DNA of 64,000 nucleotides from Roseiarcus sp963779095 (GCA_963779095.1 CAVZWU010000022.1:434001-498000); one strand, 5' to 3'. Numbered from the stretch's first letter, positions 53,887-63,497 are shown. Translations and numbers: made by a program. Notes: generated by a model from the sequence alone, not told the origin.

Positions 53887-54771
53887 GTGACGAAGCGGCG
53901 CCTGCTTCAGGCCCTGACGACGCCCATCCTTATCCTGCCTGCGGCGCTGGTGCTGGCGCTGATGGTCGTCATCCCGCTCGCGGTGCTCGTCTGGTACAGT
54001 TTCGCGCCGGACGGGCCGGGGCGCCGCTTTCGCTCGACAGCTACCGGCGCATGGTGGCGAGCCCGCTCTATGGCCGGCTCGCGCTGAAGACCCTGCGGAC
54101 GGCCGGGATCGCGGCCTTGATCACAGCCGCCATCGCCTGGTGTCCCGCCTGGGCGTTGTCGCGGCTTTCCCCTCGATCGCGGAACCTCATCCTGCTCGCG
54201 ATCGTCATTCCCTATCTGACCTCCTACCTGCTGCTGATCTACAGCATCTTCGTAGTGCTCGGACCCGGCAGCCCCGTGATGGGACTCCTTCGCCTTGCCG
54301 GCCTTGCGGGAGTCGGCGGCTCGATCCTCTATACGCCGACGGCGACCGTCGTAATGCTCGTTTACGAGAACCTGCCCTTGATGATCTTCGTCCTGTTCGC
54401 GGGTATGCAGCGCATCGAGCAGAACTCTGCTCGCGGCGGCAGGCTCGCTCGGCGCGGGGCGCTGGAGCCGCATCCGCCACATCGTCTTTCCGATGTCGGC
54501 GCCGGCGCTCGTCTCCGGTCTCGTCATCGTGTTTGTGCCGATGGGCGGCGCGTTCGTCGAGTCGCAGATCCTCGGCGGCCCGAATGGGCTGCTGCTCGGC
54601 AACGTAATCGGCGACCAGATGACGCGCGCCGACGATCCCTCCTTCGGCTCGGCCTTGTCGCTGCTCCTGCTTCTGGGCACGCTCGTCCTGATCGGGCTTG
54701 CGTCACTGGTCAGGTTTGCTTTGGAATGGTTTGGCGCTGGCAGGAGGACGCGTGATGTCCGCCCCGCTTAA
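53887..54771 (+). CDS. Polyamine-type ABC permease 1 (two compensating frameshifts as read)
   Basis: About 294 residues, six helices, PotB/PotH-like. It starts MTKRRLLQALTTPILILPAA. At about 54020 a G is missing from a run (GGGGCGCC); the next frame gives SLDSYRRMVASPLYGRLALK, IPYLTSYLLLIYSIFVVLGP and NLPLMIFVLFAGMQRIE. At about 54425 an extra A (CAGAACTC) is present; the first frame resumes with LLAAAGSLGAG and IRHIVFPMSAPALVSG (EAA loop) and ends at 54771. One loss plus one gain keep the length divisible by three. It overlaps permease 2 by 17 bases. Confidence 0.87.
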
Positions 54772-55588
54772 ACGTCGGCGGCGCGACGCCGAAGCCGTTT
54801 CGCCGTTCATGGTCGCGATGCTGGGCCTGTGCCTGGCGCTTCTCTTCATCCCGCTCGTCATCATCATTCTTCTGTCCTTCAACGCCTCGCCCTATGGCAC
54901 GTTTCCGTTCGAGGGCACGCTGAAATGGTATGTGGCTTTGTTCACGACCTCGAACCTGCTCGGCCCGACCCTGCTGTCGCTCGAAATCTCGGCGCTCGTC
55001 GCCCTCAACGCTGCGCTGTTCGGCACGATGGCGGCGGTATGGCTCGATCGCCGCGCCTCGCGCCTCGGCGGCGGCGTGTTTCGCATCGGGCTTCTCAGCG
55101 CCCTCACCGTGCCCTGGCTGATCCTCGGACTCGCGATGCTTCTGGTGATGAACGCGATCGGTCTCGGCCGCAGCCTCGTCTCGATCTATCTGGGGCTGCT
55201 GGCGACGACGCTGCCCTATGTCGTCTTCATCGTGTCGGCGCGGCTGCAGTCGCTGGACCGCGACCTGGACCACGCCGCCCGGTCGCTCGGCGCAAGCCCG
55301 TTCACGAGCTTCCTGCGGATCAGCGCGCCGCTCCTTCTCCCCTCGATCGTGAGCGGGATGCTGATCGCCTTCATCGTGTCGTTCAACAATTTCCTCATCC
55401 AGTATTTCCTGGCGCCGTTCGGCGTGCAGACGCTGCCGTTGAAGATCTACACGCTGATCCGCGTCGGCTATCTGCCCGATCTCAACGCGCTCGCGACGAT
55501 CATCGTTCTCGTCACCTGCCTTTTGATCGCGGTTCTCCACCGGCTGGGACTGCGGATGGCCGGCCTGCCGGGCGGGGCCACGCCTTGA
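54755..55588 (+). CDS. Polyamine-type ABC permease 2
   Basis: 277 residues from ATG 54755, PotC/PotI-like with six helices. Landmarks: VAMLGLCLALLFIPLVIIIL, FNASPYGTFPFEGTLKWYVA, TVPWLILGLAMLLVMNAIGL and the EAA loop LDHAARSLGASPFTSFLRIS APLLLPS. The frame is intact. Its stop TGA (55586-55588) overlaps the TTG start of the ATPase gene. Confidence 0.9.
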   Translation: MSAPLKRRRRDAEAVSPFMVAMLGLCLALLFIPLVIIILLSFNASPYGTFPFEGTLKWYVALFTTSNLLGPTLLSLEISALVALNAALFGTMAAVWLDRRASRLGGGVFRIGLLSALTVPWLILGLAMLLVMNAIGLGRSLVSIYLGLLATTLPYVVFIVSARLQSLDRDLDHAARSLGASPFTSFLRISAPLLLPSIVSGMLIAFIVSFNNFLIQYFLAPFGVQTLPLKIYTLIRVGYLPDLNALATIIVLVTCLLIAVLHRLGLRMAGLPGGATP

Positions 55589-56278
55589 GCGAGCCGGCGG
55601 ACGGCCTTCGCATTGCAGCGGTGCGGAAGAATTTCGGCGCCACGGAAGTGCTGAAGGACATCACGCTGCACGTGCCGCAGGGTGAGTTTCACACGCTTCT
55701 CGGGCCTTCCGGCTCGGGCAAGACGACGCTGCTCAAGGTCGTCGCGGGCTTCACCCCCGCCGACCACGGCGAGGTCGCGCTTGCGGGGCGGCGGATCAGG
55801 GACGAGCCGCCGGAACACCGCAACATCGGCGTCGTGTTCCAGCACTACGCGCTCTTTCCGCCTATGACGGTCGCCGAGAACGTCGCCTTCGGCCTCAAGA
55901 TGCGGCGCGCGCCCAAGCCCGAGCGCAGGGAGCGGGTCGCCGAGGTTCTTCGGCTTGTCCGTCTGACAGGCTTCGATCATCGCCATCCGGCGGCGCTTTC
56001 CGGGGGACAGCAACAGCGCGTGGCGCTGGCGAGGGCGCTCGTGGTCCGGCCGGAGCTGCTGTTGCTCGACGAGCCGCTTTCCGCGCTCGACCGGAAGGTG
56101 CGGCAGGAAGTGCGCGAGGAACTGAAGCGCATCCAGGCCGAGACGCGCGTGACGACGGTGATGGTCACGCATGATCAGGAGGAAGCGCTGTTTCTCGCCG
56201 ATCGCGTGCTGGTGCTCGAGGCCGGCTCGCTTCGACGTGAGAGAGGCGCGCCGAATGCCTCCCGACAACGAATGCTGA
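55585..56278 (+). CDS. ABC ATPase of the polyamine-type importer, short form (one frameshift near the end as read)
   Basis: From TTG 55585: IAAVRKNFGATEVLKDITLH, Walker A GPSGSGKTTLLKVVAGF, IGVVFQHYALFPPMTVAENV, signature LSGGQQQRVALARAL, Walker B LLLLDEPLSALDRKV, switch VMVTHDQEEALFLADRVLVL. After EAG an extra T near 56227 shifts the frame. Removing it gives RFDVREARRMPPDNEC and TGA at 56276-56278, overlapping the next ATG as ATGCTGA. The corrected product, about 230 residues, lacks the TOBE domain that polyamine-type ATPases (PotA, about 370) usually carry. As read, the frame runs into the cysteine hydrolase. Confidence 0.85.
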
Positions 56279-56799
56279 TCGTCGTCGACATGCAGCGGGC
56301 GTTCGCCGATGCTCCGAGCCCGTGGGCGGCGCCTGGCTTCTACGCGGCCCTTGCGCAGGTCGAGCGCCTGCTGCCTGCCTATCGCGGCCGGACAATCCTC
56401 ACGCGCTATGTTCCGCCGAAGGTTCTGGCGGGCGCCTGGATTCCCTATTTCGATATGTTTCCTTCCCTGCTGCGCCCTGAGGATGATCCGCTCTGGGATT
56501 TGAAGCTGCCTGCTGATGGGGGCGCATTCGTCGAGACGCGGACAACCTTCAGCAAATGGGACGAGCGCATGGCCGCGCTGACCGGGCCGGGCGCCCCGAT
56601 CGCCGTCTGCGGGGTCGCGACCGAGTGCTGCGTGCTGAGCACCATCCTTGGCGCCGTCGATCACGGCCGCTTCGTCCGTCTCGTCTCCGACGCCTGCGCC
56701 GCAGGCTCGCCTCGAGGCGACGCCCAGACGCTGGCGATCCTCGCCGGCTTCGCGCCGATGGTCAGCGTGGCGAAGACGGATGAAGTCCTGTCGGCCTGA
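56272..56799 (+). CDS. Isochorismatase-like cysteine hydrolase
   Basis: 175 residues from ATG 56272. The catalytic triad of the family is visible: Asp in MLIVVDMQRAFADA (residue 6), Lys in RTTFSKWDERM (about 94) and the nucleophile Cys in AVCGVATECCVLSTILGA (about 116). Relatives include nicotinamidase, N-carbamoylsarcosine amidase and maleamate amidohydrolase. The small size fits. In this cluster it would be suited to hydrolyse an amide or N-formyl/maleamate-type intermediate after ring opening, by analogy with nicotinate catabolism. The stop is followed by a 92-base gap to the next gene. Confidence 0.86.
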   Translation: MLIVVDMQRAFADAPSPWAAPGFYAALAQVERLLPAYRGRTILTRYVPPKVLAGAWIPYFDMFPSLLRPEDDPLWDLKLPADGGAFVETRTTFSKWDERMAALTGPGAPIAVCGVATECCVLSTILGAVDHGRFVRLVSDACAAGSPRGDAQTLAILAGFAPMVSVAKTDEVLSA

Positions 56800-56891
56800 A
56801 GGGTCAACGCCATTATTGACAAAGCCCCGCAGCGCCCTGCATCATGCGCCGCTAATGAAATGCGGGGGACTCCCGCGTAGCCGACGCTGCG

Positions 56892-57377
56892 TTGCATTCC
56901 GACTCGCATCAAGCTCCCCTAGTCCTGTCGGTGAACGGGGCGACCGTCGAAACGCTCCTGCCGCGCACGACGCCGCTCCTTTCCTTTCTGCGCAACGACT
57001 GCTCCCTCAACGGGCCGAAATACGGCTGCGGCCTCGGCGAATGCGGGACGTGCAGCGTCCTGATCGACCGACAACTGACGCGCGCCTGCGTCCTGTCGCT
57101 CGGCGATGCGGCCGGCCGGGCGGTGACAACTCTCGAAGGGCTCGCCGCGAACGGCAGGCTTGATCCGGTGCAGGAAGCCTTCATCGCTTGCGCGGCGGCG
57201 CAATGCGGCTATTGCCTCAACGGCATGATCATGACCGCCCGCGCCCTGATCGACGTCAATCCTCAGCCGACGGAGGCGGAGATTCGCGAGGCGCTGCGGT
57301 TCAACCTGTGCCGGTGCGGGGCGCATGTCGAGATCGTTGCGGCGGTGCGGCTCGCGGCGGCGCTCGCTCAAGGATGA
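56892..57377 (+). CDS. [2Fe-2S] subunit of a molybdenum hydroxylase, NicA-like
   Basis: 161 residues from TTG 56892. It has two [2Fe-2S] sites: a plant-ferredoxin-type N-terminal site with GPKYGCGLGECGTCSVLID (Cys 50, 55, 58 and 70 approximately) and an alpha-helical C-terminal site with ACAAAQCGYCLNGMIM and FNLCRCGAH. This is the small subunit of the xanthine dehydrogenase family; NicA of nicotinate dehydrogenase and IorA are close in type. It passes electrons from the Mo centre to the cytochrome part of its partner. Its TGA overlaps the partner's ATG. Confidence 0.9.
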   Translation: MHSDSHQAPLVLSVNGATVETLLPRTTPLLSFLRNDCSLNGPKYGCGLGECGTCSVLIDRQLTRACVLSLGDAAGRAVTTLEGLAANGRLDPVQEAFIACAAAQCGYCLNGMIMTARALIDVNPQPTEAEIREALRFNLCRCGAHVEIVAAVRLAAALAQG

Positions 57378-60300
57378 TTCCGCTTCAGCCGCAGGGTTTG
57401 CGACGCGCCGACTATCTCGAGCCTTTCGGGACGCTCGCGGTCGTCCGGCCCGCGGCGCTGGATGCGCCGCTCGACGCGGCGGCGGCCGACGATCTCGAAC
57501 CCTTCGTCCTGGTTCGCGCCTCCGGCGAAATCACCGCCTTCAACGGCCATGTCGATCTCGGGACTGGCGTGCGCACGGCGCTGGCGCAGATCGTCGCGGA
57601 GGAGCTCGACGTCGCATTCGAACGCGTCGCGATGGTGCTCGGCGACAGCGCGGTCGCGCCCGATCAGGGGCCGACCATAGCCAGCGAGACCATCCAGCTC
57701 AGCGCAAAGCCCCTGCAGAGAGCGGCGGCGCAGGCGCGTCATTGGCTTATAGGGAAGGCGGCCGAGGCGCTCGGCGTCCCGGCCGCGGATCTCGTCGTCG
57801 AGGACGGGGTCGTGCAGACGCAGGCCGGCGACAATCGCCGCGTCACCTATGGCGAATTGATCGGAGGCGAGCGGATCCGCCTTGCGCTTGCGGCCGACGC
57901 GCCGGTCAAGCCCGCTTCGGCGCGCCGCATCGTGGGCGCGTCGCCGCCGCGGGTGGATCTCCCGGCCAAGGCCACGGGCGGGCTCGTCTATGTTCACGAC
58001 ATGCGCCTGCCCGGCATGCTGCACGGGCGCGTCGTCCGGCCCCCTTATGCGGGGTTCGATTCGGGCGATCACGTCGGGCGTTCGCTGATCGGCGTCGACG
58101 AATCCTCGATCTCGAGCCTTCCCGGCATCGTGGCGATCGTCGTCCTCGGCGATTTCGTCGGCGTCGTGGCGGAGCGAGAGGAGCAGGCCGAGGCCGCCAT
58201 GCTTGCGCTCAAGGTCGCGTGGCGCCCGAGCCCGAGAGCGCCGGACTTGTCGGATCTGAAGGCGGCGCTCTCGGCCAATCCGTCGCGGCCGCGCGTGCTC
58301 ATCGACAGGGGCGACGTCGAGGGCGCGATTCGCGGCGCGGCGAAACGCCTGACGCGCGAATATGTCTGGCCCTACCAGATGCACGCCTCGATCGGACCCT
58401 CGGCGGCGCTCGCGGACGTCGGCGGAAGAAGCGCGCGCGTCTGGTCCGGCACGCAGAATCCGTTGTGGATGCGCCGCGATCTCGCCCTGCTGCTCGACCT
58501 TCCCGAGAGCGCGATCGAAGTCGTCCGCATGGAGGCTGCCGGCTGCTACGGGCGCAACGGCGCGGACGACGTCACGGCCGACGCCGCCCTGCTCTCGCGC
58601 GCGGTCGGGCGGCCGGTGCGGGTGCAGCTCACGCGCGATCAGGAACACCAATGGGAGCCCAAGGGCGCGGCGCAGCTTATGAACGTGGATGGCGGCCTCG
58701 ACGGTGAGGGCGGCGTCGCGGCTTACGATTTCGCCACACGCTACCCCTCGAACGCCGCGCCGACCCTTGCGCTTCTGCTCACCGGCAAAGTCATGGCCAC
58801 CCCGGACGTGACCGAGATGGGCGACCGCACCGCCATCGGCCCTTATGATTTCGCCAACCATCGCGTCACGGTTCACGACATGGCGCCGCTCGCCCGCGCC
58901 GCATGGCTGAGGGGCGTCTCGGCGATGCCGAACACCTTTGCGCACGAATCCTATATCGACGAGTTGGCGTCGGAGGCCGGCGTCGATCCGGTCGAGTACC
59001 GGCGGCGGTACATCAAGGACGACCGCGCCGCGGCGCTCGTCGGGCAGGTTGCGGCCAGGGTCGGCTGGGAGCCGCGCACAGGCGCGCGCAAGCGGCGGGA
59101 CGCCAACGGAAACCTGACAGGGCAGGGCTTCGCCTACGCCGTCTATGTTCACTCCAAATTTCCTGGCCTCGCCTCGGCCTGGTCGGCCTGGGCGGCGGAC
59201 GTCGCCGTCAACCCCGCGACCGGTGAGGTTTCGCTCACTCGGGTGACGGTCGGCCAGGACTCCGGCCTCATGATCAACCCGGAAGGCGTGCGCCACCAGA
59301 TTCACGGCAACGTCATCCAGTCCACGAGCCGGGTGCTCAAGGAAGAGGTGACGTTTTCCGACATCGCCGTGACCTCGCGGGACTGGGGAACCTATCCGCT
59401 GCTCACGTTTCCGGAGCTGCCGGCCATCGACCTCGTCATGGCGCAGCGGCCCGGCGACGAGCCGCTCGGGGTTGGCGAGTCGGCCTCCGTGCCGAGCGCC
59501 GCCGCGATCGCCAATGCGATCTACGACGCGACGGGCGTAAGGTTCCGCGAGCCGCCCTTCACGCCGGACCGCATTCTTGCGGGCCTGCGCGAGGCGGGGC
59601 TGGCCGGCGCGGCGCCTGAGGGGCCTGCGGCCGTTCCGCTTTCCGGGCCCGCGCGCAAGGCGCCTGGCTGGCTGCGTCCGCTCGTCGCCGCCGCGCTCGG
59701 CGCCGTCGGCGCGCTCGGCGTCGCGAGCCTGCCAATACGCGGGGCGATCGCGCCGATCGCGCGCCCCGATCCTTCGGCCTATTCGGCTGAGACGATCGCG
59801 CGCGGAAAGGTCCTCGCGCAGCTCGGAGGCTGCATCGTCTGCCACACGGCGGAGATGAGCGCCGAGCTCGCCGGCGGGCGCCCGCTCGACACCCCTTTCG
59901 GGCGCATCTACGCCACCAACATCACGCCGGACGAGGCGACTGGCGTTGGCCGCTGGTCCTTCGAGGCGTTCGCGCGCGCAATGCGCGAGGGGGTCGCGCG
60001 GGACGGGCGCCATCTCTTTCCCGCTTTTCCCTATACGTCCTTCGTGAGGGCGAACGAGGCCGACCTGCAGGCCCTCTATGCTTTCCTCATGGCGGCGCCT
60101 GCCGTCGCCGCGCCGAACCGCGAGGCGCGGCTTCGCGCGCCCTTCGGATGGCGCCCGCTGATGGCGGCGTGGAACACGATGTTCCACCGCGCCGAGCCTT
60201 TCGCTCCGACGCCCGGACGCAGCGCCTTGTGGAATCGGGGCGCTTATCTCGTCGAGGGGCTGGGGCACTGCTCCGCCTGTCATTCGCCGCGCAACGCGCT

Positions 60301-60988
60301 CGGCGCGGAGCTCAAGGGCGCCGATCATCTCGCGGGCGGCGAGGTCGAGGGCTGGTACGCGCCTCCGCTGAACGGCGTTTCGCCCGCACCCATCGCCTGG
60401 ACGGAGCAAGCCTATTTCGACTATCTGCGCACCGGCTACTCGGCCGAGCACGGCGCGGCTGGCGGACCCATGGCGCCCATCGTCGCGGAGCTTGGAGGCG
60501 CGCCGGACGAGGACATACGGGCCATGGCGCATTACCTGGCCTCGCTTGCGCCGCCGGCGCCCGCGGCGGACCTGGCGCAAAAGGCCCGGCTCGAAGAGGC
60601 GGCGAAGGGGCGCGCCTCCGATCCGGTCCATCTGGCCGGCGCCCGAATCTATTCCGGCGCCTGCGCGGTCTGCCACGAGCCCGGACAGGGCGCGCCGATG
60701 TTCGGCGTGAAGCCGTCGCTGGCGCTGAACACCGCTCTCCACGCCGATGCGCCCGACACGGCGCTGCGCGTCATCCTAGAAGGCTTCCGGGCGCCGCCTG
60801 GCCTCGAACAGCTTGGGGCGATGCCGGGCTTCGCGCCCTATCTCGACGATGCTCAGGTCGCCGATCTCGCGGCCTATCTGCGCGCTCGCTTCGCGCCCGG
60901 CCGGCCGTCGTGGAGCGGCGTCGCGGAGCGCGCGGCGCATCTCCGGCGACAGATCTTGACAGGCGGCGAGGCGGGGATCAATCATTAG
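57374..60988 (+). CDS. Molybdopterin subunit of a NicB-like hydroxylase fused to three cytochrome c domains
   Basis: 1204 residues. The Mo-cofactor domain occupies about 15-730, with FVLVRASGEITAFNGHVDLG, AEELDVAFERVAMVLGDSAV, VRRPPYAGF-type segments, MEAAGCYGRNGADDVTADAA, ARAAWLRGVSAMPNTFAHES and EPLGVGESASVPSAAAIANA with the active-site Glu. A membrane-type helix (LVAAALGAVGALGVASLPI, about 770-790) leads to three haem-binding motifs: CIVCH (about 820), CSACH (about 966) and CAVCH (about 1097). NicB of nicotinate dehydrogenase has the same length and plan. It hydroxylates a nitrogen heterocycle with water oxygen and hands electrons to the respiratory chain. The frame is intact. Confidence 0.92.
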   Translation: MIPLQPQGLRRADYLEPFGTLAVVRPAALDAPLDAAAADDLEPFVLVRASGEITAFNGHVDLGTGVRTALAQIVAEELDVAFERVAMVLGDSAVAPDQGPTIASETIQLSAKPLQRAAAQARHWLIGKAAEALGVPAADLVVEDGVVQTQAGDNRRVTYGELIGGERIRLALAADAPVKPASARRIVGASPPRVDLPAKATGGLVYVHDMRLPGMLHGRVVRPPYAGFDSGDHVGRSLIGVDESSISSLPGIVAIVVLGDFVGVVAEREEQAEAAMLALKVAWRPSPRAPDLSDLKAALSANPSRPRVLIDRGDVEGAIRGAAKRLTREYVWPYQMHASIGPSAALADVGGRSARVWSGTQNPLWMRRDLALLLDLPESAIEVVRMEAAGCYGRNGADDVTADAALLSRAVGRPVRVQLTRDQEHQWEPKGAAQLMNVDGGLDGEGGVAAYDFATRYPSNAAPTLALLLTGKVMATPDVTEMGDRTAIGPYDFANHRVTVHDMAPLARAAWLRGVSAMPNTFAHESYIDELASEAGVDPVEYRRRYIKDDRAAALVGQVAARVGWEPRTGARKRRDANGNLTGQGFAYAVYVHSKFPGLASAWSAWAADVAVNPATGEVSLTRVTVGQDSGLMINPEGVRHQIHGNVIQSTSRVLKEEVTFSDIAVTSRDWGTYPLLTFPELPAIDLVMAQRPGDEPLGVGESASVPSAAAIANAIYDATGVRFREPPFTPDRILAGLREAGLAGAAPEGPAAVPLSGPARKAPGWLRPLVAAALGAVGALGVASLPIRGAIAPIARPDPSAYSAETIARGKVLAQLGGCIVCHTAEMSAELAGGRPLDTPFGRIYATNITPDEATGVGRWSFEAFARAMREGVARDGRHLFPAFPYTSFVRANEADLQALYAFLMAAPAVAAPNREARLRAPFGWRPLMAAWNTMFHRAEPFAPTPGRSALWNRGAYLVEGLGHCSACHSPRNALGAELKGADHLAGGEVEGWYAPPLNGVSPAPIAWTEQAYFDYLRTGYSAEHGAAGGPMAPIVAELGGAPDEDIRAMAHYLASLAPPAPAADLAQKARLEEAAKGRASDPVHLAGARIYSGACAVCHEPGQGAPMFGVKPSLALNTALHADAPDTALRVILEGFRAPPGLEQLGAMPGFAPYLDDAQVADLAAYLRARFAPGRPSWSGVAERAAHLRRQILTGGEAGINH

Positions 60989-61085
60989 CACACTAACGAA
61001 AGTTTGAAGGCGCAGCGCCCGAGCGCCCAAGAATTTTCGGCGCGCTCGGTCCCGGCCTACCCGTCCAGCTCGCCAGGTGAGATAG

Positions 61086-62573
61086 ATGGAGCAAGCGCCA
61101 CTCGAGGCGGAAAGCGCCGACAAGGTCCGCTGCGACGCCTGTCCCGTCACCTGCTACATCCGCCTCGGCATGGCGGGCGCCTGCGACCGCTACGCCAACC
61201 GCGACGGCAAGCTCGTGCGCGTCGACCCGCATATCCTGCTGAAGCGCACGGTCGAACGCGGCGGCGGCGTCGTTCCCTTCTCGCTCTCGCGCAAGGAGAC
61301 CGAATGGTCGGGCGATCTCCTTCCCGACAAGTCCATCTTCGTGACCGCGATCGGGGCGGGCACGACCTATCCCGACTACAAGCCCGCGCCTTTCATCGTT
61401 TCCTCGGAGGTGGACGGGGTCGACATGGTCACCGTCGTGACCGAGGGCATCTTCAGCTATTGCGGCGTCAAGGCGAAGATCGACACCGACCGCTACCTCG
61501 GCCCCGAACAGGCGACGGTGCGCGCGGAAGGAGAGGCGATCGGCCACGTGACGACGGGCGAATACGGATCGCAGATGCTGTCGCTCGGCGGCGTGCATCA
61601 TCTGACCGGAGGCTCGAAGAAGGAAGGTCGCGTCACCTGCGACGCGCTGCTCAACCTCTCAAACGGAAAGCCGGTCGAGCTCACGATCGACGGCGGCGAG
61701 ACCATCGTCGTCCAGGCCGGCGCGGCGCCGGTCATCAACGGGGTTCGAGAAGAGCGGATGCGGGTTGGCTGCGGATCGGCGACGATCGGCATGTTCGCCA
61801 AGCAATGGCTGGGGCACGTCGACGAGGTCGTCGTCGTCGACGATCATATCACCGGCGTTCTCTCGGAGCATCAGGCGGGCAAGGTGCTCGACATTCCTCC
61901 GACCGGCGTCAAGATGAAGGGCCGGCGCTCGACGCCCGGCCGTTACTTTCAGGTCGCCGAGCCCGGCACCGGCTGGGGCGGGACGAATATCTCCGATCCG
62001 CTTTCGATCCTTGGCCCCTTCGATCCGAAATACGCAAAGCCGGGGCTCACCCTGCTCATGGTCTCGACCACCGGCGAGCATTACGGTTTCTATCGGCTCG
62101 ACGAGGGGCTGCGCCCGATTGAAAGCGAGCTGCCGGCGGCCTTGCGCTTTTCCGTCGACCGCATCCAGGAAAATTGCGAACCGGCTTTGTGCGCCGTGCT
62201 TTTCATGGGCGGCGCGGGCGGCTCGCTGCGCGCGGGCGTGACCGAAAATCCCGTGCGCCTGACGCGCTCGGTGAAGGATGCGCTGACGCGGGTGACCTGC
62301 GGCGGCGCTCCTGCTTATGTCTGGCCGGGCGGCGGCATCACCTTCATGGTGGACGTGACCCGCCTGCCGGCCAATTCCTTCGGCTACGTTCCCACCCCCG
62401 CGCTGGTCGCGCCGATCGAATTCACCATGCGGCTTTCCGACTATTCCGCGCTCGGCGGCCATATGGATCACGTGCGCCCATTGAGTTCGCTCAAGGGCGG
62501 GGAGACCCTTCAGGTCCAGCGGACCGAGGGCAAGTCCTGGCCCGTCGAGCCTCCCGCGCGGCGGAGGGGCTGA
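61086..62573 (+). CDS. 6-hydroxynicotinate-reductase-like protein
   Basis: 495 residues. The N-terminus has a cysteine cluster VRCDACPVTCYIRLGMAGAC (residues about 14-34), a probable iron-sulphur site, followed by DRYANRDGKLVRVDPHILLK. Further family blocks: VVTEGIFSYCGVKAKIDTDR, TGEYGSQMLSLGGVHHLTGG, RVGCGSATIGMFAKQWLGHV, PGRYFQVAEPGTGWGGTN and LSDYSALGGHMDHVRPLSSL. It matches the family of the anaerobic enzyme that reduces 6-hydroxynicotinate to the tetrahydro form. Here it follows an aerobic-type NicAB-like hydroxylase, so the likely role is to reduce the hydroxylated ring before opening. The exact substrate is not known. Confidence 0.83.
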   Translation: MEQAPLEAESADKVRCDACPVTCYIRLGMAGACDRYANRDGKLVRVDPHILLKRTVERGGGVVPFSLSRKETEWSGDLLPDKSIFVTAIGAGTTYPDYKPAPFIVSSEVDGVDMVTVVTEGIFSYCGVKAKIDTDRYLGPEQATVRAEGEAIGHVTTGEYGSQMLSLGGVHHLTGGSKKEGRVTCDALLNLSNGKPVELTIDGGETIVVQAGAAPVINGVREERMRVGCGSATIGMFAKQWLGHVDEVVVVDDHITGVLSEHQAGKVLDIPPTGVKMKGRRSTPGRYFQVAEPGTGWGGTNISDPLSILGPFDPKYAKPGLTLLMVSTTGEHYGFYRLDEGLRPIESELPAALRFSVDRIQENCEPALCAVLFMGGAGGSLRAGVTENPVRLTRSVKDALTRVTCGGAPAYVWPGGGITFMVDVTRLPANSFGYVPTPALVAPIEFTMRLSDYSALGGHMDHVRPLSSLKGGETLQVQRTEGKSWPVEPPARRRG

Positions 62574-62576
62574 CTG

Positions 62577-63497
62577 ATGGGCCCCGCGCCGCGCGCGCAA
62601 GCCCGTTTTCTGCCGGACGGCCGGCGGCTGCATCTGCAGGACGGCCCGATCGACCTGATCGTCGAGGCGGCCGGCGAGCCGGCCCCGGTTGCGGGCGCCT
62701 ATCGCGCGGCCGCGTCGCGGTTTCGTTTCGTGCTGGACGAGCTGTGCTCTGAGCTTGTGGCGCTGCGCTCGCCATCGCGCGCGCCGGCCCGGGCGTTCCG
62801 GACGCCGGTCGCCCAGCGGATGGAGAACGCCGCCGCCCTCCATGCGGCGGAAACCTTCATCACGCCGATGGCGGCGGTCGCCGGAAGCGTCGCGGACGAG
62901 ATCCTGGCCGTGATGCGCGCTGAGGCCCGGACAGGGCTCAAGCGCCTCTCCGTCAACAACGGGGGCGACATCGCGTTCTGGCTCGGCCCGGGCGAGACGA
63001 CGACGCTCGGCCTCGTGGACCGGCCCGATCGTCCGTCCCTGTTCGCGCGCGCCTCGATCGCCGCGGGCGACGGAATCGGCGGCGTTGCGACTTCGGGCGC
63101 GCCGGGGCGCAGCTTTTCGCTCGGCGTGGCGGACGCCGTCACCATTCTCGCATGCGGCGCGGCGCAAGCCGATGCGGCCGCAACCGTCGTCGCCAACGCC
63201 GTGGACCTTCCCGGCGACCCGCGCATCGCGCGCGCCCCCGCCCGCAGCCTCCAGCCCGACAGCGATCTCGGCGACAGGCCGGTCACGCGGAACGTTCCGC
63301 CGCTGGACAGGGAATCGATCGCCCGCGCGCTCGACAGCGGCCTCGCCGTCGCCCGGAGCCTGCTCGGGCGCGGCCTGATCGTCGCAGCCGCTCTGCATCT
63401 GCAGGGCGAGACGCGCGTCGCGGGCGCGGAGCGATTCGCGCCTGCGCGGCTCGGCTCGCGCGTGATGGGCAAATCAGGGAGCCTCGTCGATGCCTGA
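62577..63497 (+). CDS. UPF0280 family protein (ApbE-like fold)
   Basis: 306 residues. Family blocks: ARFLPDGRRLHLQDGPIDLI, RTPVAQRMENAAALHAAETF, ITPMAAVAGSVADEILAVMR, RLSVNNGGDIAFWLGPGETT, GVATSGAPGRSFSLGVADAV and AAATVVANAVDLPGD. The GSVADEIL and NNGGDIA motifs recall ApbE-type flavin transferases and Mg/nucleotide sites, but the activity of UPF0280 is not established. It follows the reductase gene by three bases, and UPF0280 genes co-occur with this reductase family, so it probably serves the reductase, for example in cofactor attachment or as an isomerase. Intact frame. Confidence 0.83.
   Translation: MGPAPRAQARFLPDGRRLHLQDGPIDLIVEAAGEPAPVAGAYRAAASRFRFVLDELCSELVALRSPSRAPARAFRTPVAQRMENAAALHAAETFITPMAAVAGSVADEILAVMRAEARTGLKRLSVNNGGDIAFWLGPGETTTLGLVDRPDRPSLFARASIAAGDGIGGVATSGAPGRSFSLGVADAVTILACGAAQADAAATVVANAVDLPGDPRIARAPARSLQPDSDLGDRPVTRNVPPLDRESIARALDSGLAVARSLLGRGLIVAAALHLQGETRVAGAERFAPARLGSRVMGKSGSLVDA

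Noticed and set aside
57368..60742. Minus-strand open frame of about 1120 codons opposite the NicB-like gene
   Set aside because: Antisense shadow with Arg/Gly/Val-rich composition and no recognisable motifs.
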